A stretch of 8,933 bases of DNA, taken from positions 1 through 8,933 of the forward strand of contig CAZAQS010000200.1 in the NCBI GenBank assembly GCA_964486825.1, in the 5' to 3' direction. How positions within the stretch are numbered: position 1 is the first letter of the stretch; every line of letters begins with the position of its first letter. Source of the DNA: CAZAQS01 sp964486825 (GTDB lineage Bacteria > Chloroflexota > Anaerolineae > Anaerolineales > UBA4823). The notes beneath the pieces were generated by a model. The model was not told the DNA's origin. It saw nothing but the letters and a program-made list of their open reading frames with translations, and searched no databases. Shown piece after piece: positions 1-5,728 of this stretch. Position numbers and translations under genes: made by a program.

Positions 1-7
1 CCCGTAG

Positions 8-26
8 GGGCGCATGGCATGCGCCC
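8..26. repeat. GC-rich palindrome at the left edge
   Basis: A perfect inverted repeat with 9-bp arms (GGGCGCATG / CATGCGCCC) and a one-base centre. It lies downstream of the last minus-strand gene. The sequence GTAGGGGCGC just before it resembles the arms of short intergenic palindromes found in many bacterial genomes, so it may be a REP-like element or the start of a host-type intergenic repeat. With almost no loop and no T tract it is a poor intrinsic terminator. The window edge prevents seeing a full element. Confidence 0.5.
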
Positions 27-62
27 TGTTTGCACCCTGAATGCGCCCTGCATGCGCAATGT
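19..62. repeat. 11-bp tandem repeat, four degenerate copies
   Basis: Four consecutive 11-bp units start at 19, 30, 41 and 52: ATGCGCCCTGT, TTGCACCCTGA, ATGCGCCCTGC and ATGCGCAATGT. The period is about one helical turn and is not a multiple of three, so it is unlikely to be coding. Such spacing puts each unit on the same face of the DNA, as in iterated protein-binding sites, but simple replication slippage is an equal possibility. The first unit overlaps the palindrome at 8-26. Confidence 0.6.
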
Positions 63-78
63 TTATAATATAAACATT
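58..78. promoter_or_regulatory. AT-rich 21-bp palindrome, possible operator or promoter region
   Basis: AATGTTTATA and its reverse complement TATAAACATT flank a single central base, giving a perfect 10-bp-arm palindrome in an AT-rich island 20 bp beyond the stop of the 99-593 gene. It looks like a site for a dimeric DNA-binding protein, and it contains TATAAT-like strings on both strands. No matching -35 element is convincing. A T-poor, A-rich stem of this kind is not a standard intrinsic terminator. Confidence 0.4.
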
Positions 79-98
79 TATTTCCATGGATCACCGCC

Positions 99-593
99 CT
101 ATCTCCAATACGATGTATCCCACGTCAGAACCCCATCCCAGACCGACGCCAGGAACCTTTCCCGGTCGATCGGCGCCAGGTCATTGAAAGCCCCGTTATT
201 CAGCCGCAGAACGATCTCATCACTCAGCCGGCCGATATACTCGGTGGTGACTGTCAGCGTGGCGTGCAGATCCGTATAGATGCCATTGATCGTATCCAGC
301 GTGATCCCCGTTCGAGCGTTCAGGAAGGCGACCAGGTCATCGTAAATATCCTGCCTGTCCCTTGCATGCCGGCTTCCGTTCGGATTCAGCAGCTCGTCCG
401 AACAAAGGATCGTCATCCACCATACCAGCCGGTCCGTGTAACCGCCCTCTGGCAACCGGTAAGCCTGCCGGCGCAAGGTCACCAGCCCCGACACCGTAGC
501 TCGAGCTCGCTTGAGTATGAACCCAACCGGCAACCCCCCATTGACGTCCGGGTGGGTCAGCGTAATATCACAATCGACGCCTACAGTAGCCAT
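99..593 (-). CDS. conserved-looking phage protein of unknown function (164 aa)
   Basis: A 164-residue soluble protein, last in the visible transcription unit. It starts at an ATG two codons after the TGA of the 47-residue zinc-ribbon gene, so it is probably translationally coupled; no clear Shine-Dalgarno site is seen. It has no signal peptide or membrane segment. An N-terminal part (VDCDITLTHPDVNGG) looks beta-rich. The middle (residues about 75-100, RHARDRQDIYDDLVAFLNARTG) is helical, and the tail reads LASVWDGVLTWDTSYWR. The overall pattern reminds me of small virion-module proteins in environmental prophages, but I cannot assign a family. The stop is TAG. Readthrough would add only GGDPWK before a TAA, so the TAG is probably the true end. 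Confidence 0.8.
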   Translation of the reverse strand: MATVGVDCDITLTHPDVNGGLPVGFILKRARATVSGLVTLRRQAYRLPEGGYTDRLVWWMTILCSDELLNPNGSRHARDRQDIYDDLVAFLNARTGITLDTINGIYTDLHATLTVTTEYIGRLSDEIVLRLNNGAFNDLAPIDRERFLASVWDGVLTWDTSYWR

Positions 594-596
594 GCA

Positions 597-740
597 TCAC
601 ACATCTTCATCGGGTGAGCAGCTCTCACAAAGAAAATCGATATCGCTCGGATCTGTATCTCCGAGCAGCTCAGCCGGCACGAATACAACATCACCACAAT
701 TCGCGCAGACCAATCCTACCGTGCAATCAGAATCGTCCAT
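597..740 (-). CDS. small zinc-ribbon-like protein (47 aa)
   Basis: An ATG-to-TGA frame of 48 codons fills the space between the PP-loop gene and the 164-residue gene exactly, with 3 bp on either side. The product has two CxxC knuckles, C12-A-N-C15 and C38-E-S-C41, spaced 22 residues apart, as expected for a single zinc ribbon. It also has an extra C6 and a strongly acidic tail (SPDEDV). The only functional inference is metal binding, perhaps as an adaptor or regulator. Its position next to the PP-loop gene, which has another CxxC/CxxC protein on its other side, suggests a shared task. No strong Shine-Dalgarno site is seen, so translation is probably coupled to the upstream gene. It is easy to miss because of its length. 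Confidence 0.7.
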   Translation of the reverse strand: MDDSDCTVGLVCANCGDVVFVPAELLGDTDPSDIDFLCESCSPDEDV

Positions 741-743
741 GTC

Positions 744-1496
744 TCACACCATGCAGTAAGGAGAACAGATATCCACCGGACCGGGATCCTCGTCGTAAAA
801 GCTCACTTCTTCGAGTGGCTTTCCGCACGAGTACAGGTACAGCCCGTGTTCCGGATCTTTTCCCCGGATGTACTCATCCAGGTTTACAGCCATAGCATGG
901 TCCGCCGGCGCATACAGCTTCTGGTAACGCCACTCAGCCACACGGCGATTAGGGCAGCACCAGCATGCCGACTTTGATGGGACTGGCAAGCCAAAGCTGG
1001 AGATTTGACTTTCCAGGTCCTGCCTGGTGATTTCCATGTCCACCAGCGGGTATGCATTGCTCAGCCAGACCACATCGCTCGTCCGCATGCGCGAAAACTC
1101 GCTCTGCGAGATCCCAAACCACATACTGACAGGCTTCTCCGGTCCATAGCCGATTTGTCGCAGATATCGCCTGACGACGCGCTGTTTCCACTCGTTAGAG
1201 CAGAAAGTCGGCAGCTTGCCGTTCGCTGTGTATGCCGGCAGCAGCAGGTCGCCATTGCTGGAGTACAGATCTCTCCGGGATAAACTGTGAGGGACAATGT
1301 CCAAACTAAGCTCGAGCTTGCGCAACAAGGCGATTACATAGCGATTAATATATCGCCAGGTCAGGGACGACTCGCGACTCGTGTCCGCCATCACCACGCG
1401 TTCCGGTCTCGGCAGCTCCCCCCGGGCGATGAGCACCAACATGCCCACCGAATCTACCCCGCCCCCAAACGAGAAGATATCCGACCGATTTGTCAT
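744..1496 (-). CDS. PAPS-reductase-like PP-loop ATP pyrophosphatase family protein
   Basis: A 250-residue member of the PAPS reductase / adenine-nucleotide alpha-hydrolase superfamily. The PP-loop is SFGGGVDS at residues 9-16, followed by a Rossmann-like segment (VVMADTS, 34-40). Further family-like blocks are TFCSNEWKQRVVRRYLR (97-113), WFGISQSEFSRMR (126-138), YPLVDMEITRQD (149-160) and a cysteine block SKSACWCCP (174-182). C99 with C178/C180/C181 could bind a metal or an Fe-S cluster; that is inference. The family uses ATP adenylation or adenylylated sulfur substrates, but phage versions have no settled role and the true reaction is unknown. The start is the ATG that overlaps the preceding TGA (ATGA); a frame-open start at 1559 would overlap the neighbour by 67 bp and lies outside the conserved part. 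Confidence 0.85.
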   Translation of the reverse strand: MTNRSDIFSFGGGVDSVGMLVLIARGELPRPERVVMADTSRESSLTWRYINRYVIALLRKLELSLDIVPHSLSRRDLYSSNGDLLLPAYTANGKLPTFCSNEWKQRVVRRYLRQIGYGPEKPVSMWFGISQSEFSRMRTSDVVWLSNAYPLVDMEITRQDLESQISSFGLPVPSKSACWCCPNRRVAEWRYQKLYAPADHAMAVNLDEYIRGKDPEHGLYLYSCGKPLEEVSFYDEDPGPVDICSPYCMV

Positions 1497-1912
1497 TCTA
1501 TGATCGTGAAAGCGTACAGCTCGATCGACTTGTCGCATTTCGGGCAAAGCCATTCCCAACCCTCACGGCTGGGCCCCAGGATAACCTCTTTGCAGTCTCC
1601 GATCGTTCCCGACCACTTGCAATCCGGGCAGCTGGCTTTCCTTCCCTTGGCCGGCTTGACGCTCCGCATAAACGCTCTTGCCCGCTCGACCATCTCTTCC
1701 CGATCAGTCTTCCCCTTGGTCGAGGAGGGTTCAGATTTCGGTCCTTTGATCAGTTCAAGCTGCACTTCAGGAACAGTCTCCCCCATGGTCGAGGAGGGTT
1801 CGGGCTTCGTCTCCGGCGCAGCCTCCGCCGAAGCCCCTCCTGGATTGATCTTTTTTCCTGCAGGAAGTATCTTTTTCTCGACTGGAAGTTTACTTTTCTT
1901 GGTGGAAGTCAT
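1493..1912 (-). CDS. lysine-rich protein with C-terminal zinc ribbon (139 aa)
   Basis: The N-terminal half (residues 1-90) is low-complexity and disordered-looking: Lys-rich for the first 22 residues, then Ala/Pro/Glu/Ser/Thr-rich. It contains an internal repeat of the type K-x-EPSST-x-G-x-T. The C-terminal 45 residues form a probable zinc ribbon with C95-P-D-C98 and C123-P-K-C126, plus C107. The Lys-rich start would suit nucleic-acid or negatively charged partner binding, but no function is known. ATG at 1912 is chosen because AAAGGA lies about 10 bp upstream; the TTG at 1921 sits directly against that site. The gene overlaps the upstream gene by 23 bp and the PP-loop gene by 4 bp (ATGA), so all are likely co-translated. 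Confidence 0.75.
   Translation of the reverse strand: MTSTKKSKLPVEKKILPAGKKINPGGASAEAAPETKPEPSSTMGETVPEVQLELIKGPKSEPSSTKGKTDREEMVERARAFMRSVKPAKGRKASCPDCKWSGTIGDCKEVILGPSREGWEWLCPKCDKSIELYAFTIIE
1705..1809. repeat. in-frame 36-bp imperfect direct repeat within a CDS
   Basis: Copies at 1705-1740 and 1774-1809 differ at 5 of 36 positions and start 69 bp (23 codons) apart. Both encode the EPSST-containing linker motif of the zinc-ribbon protein. The identical core is tggtcgaggagggttc apart from flanking changes. It marks a recent-looking tandem duplication inside the disordered linker. Confidence 0.75.
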
Positions 1913-2099
1913 CTTTTTCAAGTCCTTTCAAATAGTCGATTGCCTCTATGATCGTTAACCGCTTTTTGTAACAGTTCTCTGCATGCGCAGTGTTACACAA
2001 CCCCTTCTCGAATAGATTTGCATCGAAGGCCAGGCGCACCAGCTCAGTCCTGGCTGCCTCCGCCATGATCTTTATCGCCCGAGCATACGTCATTCCCAT
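1890..2099 (-). CDS. small unknown helical protein (69 aa)
   Basis: A 69-residue mostly alpha-helical protein (TYARAIKIMAEAARTELV..., ending YLKGLEKDDFHQEK) with two cysteines and no membrane segment. I do not recognise a family. The frame starts inside the end of the neck-like gene. ATG at 2099 is chosen because a GGTGG stretch lies a few bases upstream. The ATG at 2093, which forms an ATGA overlap with the previous stop, is equally plausible and would remove two residues. A GTG at 2114 also keeps the frame open. Its 3' end overlaps the zinc-ribbon gene. Its position next to a neck/adaptor-like gene suggests a small virion or assembly protein, but this is only context. Confidence 0.65.
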   Translation of the reverse strand: MGMTYARAIKIMAEAARTELVRLAFDANLFEKGLCNTAHAENCYKKRLTIIEAIDYLKGLEKDDFHQEK

Positions 2100-2746
2100 T
2101 TGTCCACCGCCCACCCGGGCCCCCAGCTCACCCCAGACCTGGCTTGCTCGCTACGCAAGATCTCCAGGGAAGCCCGGTATTCTTTCAGACGATCATCCGC
2201 CCATTTCTCGTATTTGGCCACCAGCCCAGGATCGACCTCGGTCACGCGCAGCAGGTCCAACGCACGGCCCTGAACAGCATGCCCAGCTGCACCCAATACA
2301 AGTAAACTCTCATGGTCCAGCGGTAAAGTTCCTTCTGTGGCGCCTGCCAGACCTTCGATAGCTTGCCGTAAGGTGTACCAGATCCTTACCTCGTCTCCGG
2401 CCTGCGGTTGGGCGCCATCGATTTGGTTCAAAAACAGCACCGGACCGTCAGCGCTTGTGAACTGGTACCAGCCCAGGACTCGATTAGGAGGCCAGATCTC
2501 AGCATCCGAATCATATGGCCACCATACCTCAGTTACCTTGATCAGACCGTCGATCTCCGAGAGATCGATCTCCCGGCCGGCTGCCGCCAGTGTCAGCGTC
2601 TCTTCCGCTTTTGCCGGCATTACCGCATTGTATTCATCCAGAGCGGATTGTATGCCCTCGTCGAGAGCATCCGTAGACCAGATCACGTTCCCGACATCGG
2701 AGAGCTTCAGCTCCACCCGCCCCCGCAATACAGTTAGATCACTCAT
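2090..2746 (-). CDS. putative phage neck / head-tail adaptor protein (218 aa)
   Basis: A 218-residue protein whose N-terminal part (about 1-60: LRGRVELKLSD, TDALDEGIQSALDEYNAVMPAKAEETLTL, REIDLSEIDGLIKVTEVWWPYD) matches the pattern I associate with phage neck or adaptor proteins: a short helix pair, then a beta segment around a WPYD element. The central part (GPVLFLNQIDGAQPQAGDEVRIWYTLRQAI) is beta-rich. The C-terminal half is helical, with LPLDHESLLVLGAAGHAVQGRALDLL and a charged amphipathic tail. Such proteins join the portal to the tail in tailed phages. Assignment is by pattern and context, not by search. Start ATG overlaps the preceding TGA (ATGA), with GAGAAAG just upstream. Confidence 0.65.
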   Translation of the reverse strand: MSDLTVLRGRVELKLSDVGNVIWSTDALDEGIQSALDEYNAVMPAKAEETLTLAAAGREIDLSEIDGLIKVTEVWWPYDSDAEIWPPNRVLGWYQFTSADGPVLFLNQIDGAQPQAGDEVRIWYTLRQAIEGLAGATEGTLPLDHESLLVLGAAGHAVQGRALDLLRVTEVDPGLVAKYEKWADDRLKEYRASLEILRSEQARSGVSWGPGWAVDKWE

Positions 2747-3774
2747 GCTTTCTCGAAGACTCCTATGTCTGGGGCATCCCCCAGGTAACCGTCCGTAATT
2801 CCTTCGATCGCCACCCCTGCATCGATTGCCGGCGAGCCTGCCTGCAGGTGCAAATCATAAGGTGGATCCACAAATAACGGGTCCGCCAGAGATTCTGTCT
2901 CGTCCAGTTCCCAGGCAACTGCTTTTCCTCCGAATATGTTATTCGTGTGAACGAATTCGCTCGGACTTGCTCCGATGTGGGCATCATAGGTCGCAGAATA
3001 TACAGTTGCATAGCTGATACAGTTCTTGACTGTCACACCACCCGTGCCGGTCGCGCCGTGTGAGATGCCTCTCCCATAATTCGCATACGCCACACAGTTG
3101 TATAGCCCGCAGGTAATATTCTCCCCCTCAGCACTAAAACCAGTGTTGTCAGCCCCCTCTTCCATACCGTTGAACCTGGCAATACAATGGTCCAGGGTCA
3201 TCGTAGATCCAGGAGTAGCCTGGAAACCATCGTCCCAGGCATATTCAGCCAGGCACCAGCTTCCTGTGAACCTGGTTCCGGCGCCTGTCACCGTGAAAAT
3301 ATCCTCGTCAAACGTATACCGGCCGACGCAATAGCTAGCCGTCGTTTCCGATCCGCCATTAGGACTATATGCGCTTATCCCTGCATAGCTGGAGTCAACC
3401 CGCTCCAATACCAGCCCCTCGTAGGCTCCGCCCGGGTAATACCCGTAGCGGTTGGAAAATAGCAGGTTCAAATTCCGCATCTCGATGCTTGCAGCTGCCG
3501 GCCGCAGCGTCCCTTCTTGCTCGCTCGCAGTCGTCGGACTTGTCCGATTCTGCGAAAGCTCCAGGTGGATATCTTCCAGGTCCTCACCCTCTGCAGGGTG
3601 ATAATAGACCAGCTTTGTATCCGAATCGTAGAACCATGCATTCGGAGTAGTGCCCAGAGTTTCCAGGTCTGCAGCCTTGCTCACCACAGCTAGAGCTTCC
3701 ATCCCACTGGTAGACCAGGCCGATGCAGTGCATTTGCCGAGAAGGTAGGGCTGCCTTGGAAAAGCCACGTTCAA
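2743..3774 (-). CDS. phage spike, C-terminal part: right-handed beta-helix domain
   Basis: This is the 3' part of the spike gene downstream of an in-frame TAG. The frame is open without interruption back to 3957, so residues encoded at 3775-3957 belong to the same polypeptide. The TTG at 3774 is only the first permissible start codon; there is no good Shine-Dalgarno site there, and independent translation looks unlikely. The product has many short beta rungs with Asn/Gly turns (for example LYNCVAYANYGRGISHG, VTVKNCISYATVYSATYDAHIG). It ends in ADPLFVDPPYDLHLQAGSPAIDAG...DIGVFE, a terminal module common in parallel beta-helix proteins. Such domains form trimeric phage spikes that bind or cleave surface polysaccharide. 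No catalytic pair can be assigned by eye. Confidence 0.8.
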   Translation of the reverse strand: MNVAFPRQPYLLGKCTASAWSTSGMEALAVVSKAADLETLGTTPNAWFYDSDTKLVYYHPAEGEDLEDIHLELSQNRTSPTTASEQEGTLRPAAASIEMRNLNLLFSNRYGYYPGGAYEGLVLERVDSSYAGISAYSPNGGSETTASYCVGRYTFDEDIFTVTGAGTRFTGSWCLAEYAWDDGFQATPGSTMTLDHCIARFNGMEEGADNTGFSAEGENITCGLYNCVAYANYGRGISHGATGTGGVTVKNCISYATVYSATYDAHIGASPSEFVHTNNIFGGKAVAWELDETESLADPLFVDPPYDLHLQAGSPAIDAGVAIEGITDGYLGDAPDIGVFEKA

Positions 3775-3957
3775 AACTTTATAGCTTTCTCCATCGACGG
3801 CTTGCCATGCATAATTGCCGGCCTTGTAAACCAGGCTGATATCATCCAGGTAGATCGTTCCTGTATATGGCTGGATTAAACAAATCAGGTAGCGACTTGA
3901 CCCGTTTGTCGTGAAATCTACCGAGAATGAATGCCATTCATCGCTATAGTCGTTCGG

Positions 3958-3960
3958 CTA
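3958..3960 (-). other. in-frame amber (TAG) codon interrupting the spike gene
   Basis: Codon 215 of a 620-codon frame running from 4602 to 2743 is TAG. The frame is otherwise fully open. The 61 codons after the TAG (3957-3775) read PNDYSDEWHSFSVDFTTNG... and then TIYLDDISLVYKAG, the typical end of a jelly-roll carbohydrate-binding domain whose first half lies before the TAG. The stop therefore cuts one domain rather than separating two proteins. Candidates are a nonsense mutation (one base from TGG Trp or CAG Gln), suppression or readthrough, or a sequence error. Wholesale TAG recoding is unlikely, since no other long gene in the window has an internal TAG. Confidence 0.85.
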
Positions 3961-4602
3961 GTGAGTGTAGCTGCTCGTCACCCAGGATCCATTCTCTTGC
4001 AAATAGTTCGAAGTGGCCAGCACTTCACGCACCAGGTACCGCCATCTTGCGTTAACAGTCGCATCCTTGTGCCAGTAGGTCAGTGTTACCTCTGTATTCG
4101 CCGGCAGGTAAACATAAAATTCAATATACATCGTGGAGCTCGTTCTGGTGGCATCGATGCTGTATTTCCCGCTATGCTTCTCTTCGCTCCTGGCGATCGG
4201 ATTGCCAGCTGAAAGATTCGCCCCCCACATAGACGACGCAGACAACCAGCCTTCACAATTGCCATTGAAGATCAGATTCTCACATGCCTTGCCTTGCGAG
4301 ACATCCACAGTTCCCGCAATATAGGCCCGCCTGGCTGATGTTAGACCCCCGCAGATCAGGCCGGCCGTCGCCGGCGCAAATCCATTCCGAATCGGAGACG
4401 TCGCCGGCGCTACGATCCCCAGTGTTTGAGCAGCCGACATCATTGCAGAAGCATAATCAGGCGTCTTCCAGGCAGTCGCCATGCTCAGCCCGTCGTTTCC
4501 ATCGCTCCCGGTTACGGTGTTGACATACCGGTCGTATACCGGCAGGCTCTTCTTCTTCCCACCCATCACCGGTGCAGAGATGATTCCCAGCCTGCCAGCC
4601 AT
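3958..4602 (-). CDS. phage spike, N-terminal part with half of a carbohydrate-binding-like domain
   Basis: A 214-residue product ending at the in-frame TAG. Residues 24-50 (DRYVNTVTGSDGNDGLSMATAW) match the opening of many pectate-lyase-like or beta-helix proteins. From about residue 108 (NLIFNGNCEGW ... HSGKYSID ... EFYVYLPANTEVTLTYWHKD) it reads as the first half of a CBM4/9-like jelly-roll domain, which continues after the stop. The intact protein would have about 619 residues: short N-terminal anchor, inserted binding domain (about 108-268), then beta-helix. The start is the ATG fused to the previous stop (TGATG), with AAGGG about 7 bp upstream; a GTG at 4623 is less likely. Standing alone, this fragment would end in the middle of a fold. 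Confidence 0.8.
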   Translation of the reverse strand: MAGRLGIISAPVMGGKKKSLPVYDRYVNTVTGSDGNDGLSMATAWKTPDYASAMMSAAQTLGIVAPATSPIRNGFAPATAGLICGGLTSARRAYIAGTVDVSQGKACENLIFNGNCEGWLSASSMWGANLSAGNPIARSEEKHSGKYSIDATRTSSTMYIEFYVYLPANTEVTLTYWHKDATVNARWRYLVREVLATSNYLQENGSWVTSSYTH

Positions 4603-4868
4603 CACCAGACCCTTATCCAGCACACCGCTTCGCCGTTCACGTCCACATCAAAGTACAGGTCCTTCAGATTGCCCACCCGCACCAGGATCGATTCGCCAGG
4701 CTCGAGCGGGAAGCCGGTCGCATCGCTCACGTCCGCTCCACTCTCTCCCACCCACGCCACGCCCGTATTGTCCGGGTGAGCTTTCAAAAAGAATTCCCCC
4801 CCAATCACATCCGGCCCCTGCTCGGCAGTGCCGGCAGCCGCCACAACAACTTGACCACTCTTAGCCAT
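4602..4868 (-). CDS. small beta-rich phage virion protein (88 aa)
   Basis: An 88-residue protein of alternating beta strands: KSGQVVVAAAGTAEQG, GGEFFLKAHPDNTGVAWVGE, TGFPLEPGESILVRVGNLKDLYFDVDVNGEAVCWIRV. The pattern (NTG-V-VG, then GFPLEPGES, then NL-LY) is one I associate with small single-domain phage structural proteins found near fibres or capsid genes; this is recollection and the family is not named. Start ATG at 4868 is joined to the previous gene by TGATG, with GGAGG about 8 bp upstream, one of the strongest ribosome sites in the window. A TTG at 4883 would place that site inside the gene. It is coupled to the spike gene at its 3' end, which suggests it is made with the spike and may sit at its base. 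Confidence 0.75.
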   Translation of the reverse strand: MAKSGQVVVAAAGTAEQGPDVIGGEFFLKAHPDNTGVAWVGESGADVSDATGFPLEPGESILVRVGNLKDLYFDVDVNGEAVCWIRVW

Positions 4869-5053
4869 CAGTGAACCCTCCAATCTCGAATCTGGCCAGA
4901 CCGCATACAGGCAGCCACCACCAGAATAGTTACAAACAACCCAATCCCTAAGCCTAATCCTACGCAGATCATTGCAATAACCTTTGTCCGATCGTGGCGC
5001 CCGGGCTCACACTGAATTGCATTTGCAATTCTTATTACGACCTGGTTGGCCAA
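4868..5053 (-). CDS. small single-pass membrane protein (61 aa, or 34 aa from an internal ATG)
   Basis: The frame encodes a polar N-terminal part (ANQVVIRIANAIQCEPGRHDRTK), one strongly hydrophobic segment (VIAMICVGLGLGIGLFVTILVVAAC, residues 25-49) and a short charged tail (MRSGQIRDWRVH). The outer start, TTG at 5053, has no visible Shine-Dalgarno site. The ATG at 4972 has AAAGG 8 bp upstream and would give a 34-residue protein that is mostly membrane helix. I give the outer bound because genes here are closely packed, but the shorter form has better translation signals. A one-helix phage protein could be a holin-like or spanin-related factor, but no other lysis gene is nearby, so I do not assign that role. 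Its 3' end is TGATG-coupled to the next gene. Confidence 0.5.
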   Translation of the reverse strand: MANQVVIRIANAIQCEPGRHDRTKVIAMICVGLGLGIGLFVTILVVAACMRSGQIRDWRVH

Positions 5054-5086
5054 AACGCCGGCGATCGGCCGGGACCCGGACCGTTT

Positions 5087-5563
5087 TTAAGCCTTTTTTG
5101 CCCATTTTTGCAAACCTGGTTGCAGAGGCTCCGGCATATCGGCCGGCAGCAATTGCAGGACGTAATAGCCTTTCGGTGTACGGTCGATCCTCCGAAAGCC
5201 AGCTTCCAGGAAGCAGTAGCCTGGATTCGTGCTCCTGATCTTGCCAGGATCCACGAACGTTATCATCCCATGTACTGGGATCTGCCAGAAGAACCGGGTA
5301 GCGCTTACGGCTTGCCGTATGAGCAGCGAAGATAGAATCTGGCTTTCGTTTCGAAAGTAAGAATTTACCCACGCACCAGGCCAGCGATGAAAACAGTATT
5401 TTTGCCAGGATGTGACCCATAAAGCATCATCCCCTTCTGTCAGAAAGACCAGGCACCTGCCAGGCGGAACAAATTGCTTGGTACCCGGCTTCTGTCGATT
5501 GTAGTGACGGTCCGCCAGTGCTACCGCTGGAGGATCAGCACGAGAAGACACGCGCCAGTACAT
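5087..5563 (-). CDS. conserved phage-type protein with GNAT-like appearance (158 aa)
   Basis: A 158-residue soluble protein. Notable blocks are VALADRHYNRQKPGTKQFVPPG (14-35), CLVFLTEGDDALWVTSWQ (37-54), SYFRNESQILSSLLIRQAVSATR (68-90), HGMITFVDPGKI (98-109) and NPGYCFLEAGFRRID (113-127). The last two, a strand-loop with FVDP and then GY-F-AGF, resemble the C-terminal half of GNAT acyltransferases. I recall similar proteins in phages of GC-rich hosts, without a proven activity. An acetyl-CoA P-loop is not obvious, so the enzyme call is tentative. ATG at 5563 is chosen because the family-like part begins there. Extending to a TTG at 5716 would add low-complexity sequence and a hairpin. No Shine-Dalgarno site is seen, so coupling to an overlapping upstream frame is possible. 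Confidence 0.7.
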   Translation of the reverse strand: MYWRVSSRADPPAVALADRHYNRQKPGTKQFVPPGRCLVFLTEGDDALWVTSWQKYCFHRWPGAWVNSYFRNESQILSSLLIRQAVSATRFFWQIPVHGMITFVDPGKIRSTNPGYCFLEAGFRRIDRTPKGYYVLQLLPADMPEPLQPGLQKWAKKA

Positions 5564-5649
5564 TTTTTCGATGACGGCGGCGGAGGAGGCGGCGCAACTT
5601 TCGGCGGCTCTGTCGGTTTCTTCGGCCTGATAACTTTTATTCTCACCAT
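5521..5649 (-). CDS. doubtful proline-rich small protein (42 aa)
   Basis: An ATG-to-TAG frame of 43 codons: basic start (VRIKVIRPKK), proline-rich centre (PTEPPKVAPPPPPPSSKK) and hydrophobic end (CLLVLILQR). AAAGGA lies immediately before the ATG, and slightly better placed for a GTG one codon later. It overlaps the start of the GNAT-like gene by 43 bp and could couple its translation, which would explain that gene's lack of a ribosome site. The alternative frame through the same bases (an N-terminal extension of the GNAT-like protein) is also open, and the GC repeats make either look coding. Low confidence. Confidence 0.3.
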   Translation of the reverse strand: MVRIKVIRPKKPTEPPKVAPPPPPPSSKKCTGACLLVLILQR

Positions 5650-5662
5650 ATCCTTTAGCCCC

Positions 5663-5697
5663 TGGCAGGGAGGCCGGCCCGAACGACCTCCCTGCCA
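5663..5697. other. 11-bp stem-loop between virion genes
   Basis: tggcagggagg (5663-5673) pairs perfectly with cctccctgcca (5687-5697) around a 13-base loop. It lies about 30 bp after the TGA of the 168-residue gene. There is no T tract on either side, so it is not a classical intrinsic terminator. It may slow RNA decay or polymerase, or be a dispersed intergenic palindrome. It makes a long N-terminal extension of the next gene less likely. Confidence 0.6.
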
Positions 5698-5728
5698 ATC
5701 CGGCAATATTCCTCAAATTACGAGGAGC

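Noticed and set aside
1287..1958. Plus-strand frame of 223 codons opposite the zinc-ribbon and PP-loop genes
   Set aside because: It is antisense to two supported genes, and its Ser/Phe/Pro-rich, repeat-like text mirrors the opposite-strand repeats.
2743..4602. Phage using an alternative genetic code with TAG as an amino acid
   Set aside because: Only one internal TAG is seen across all genes. The 687-codon capsid gene, with many Gln codons, has none. Two other genes (ends at 99 and 8683) appear to stop at TAG.
4868..5053. Holin assignment for the one-helix membrane protein
   Set aside because: A single hydrophobic segment is too little evidence, and no endolysin or spanin gene is in the window.
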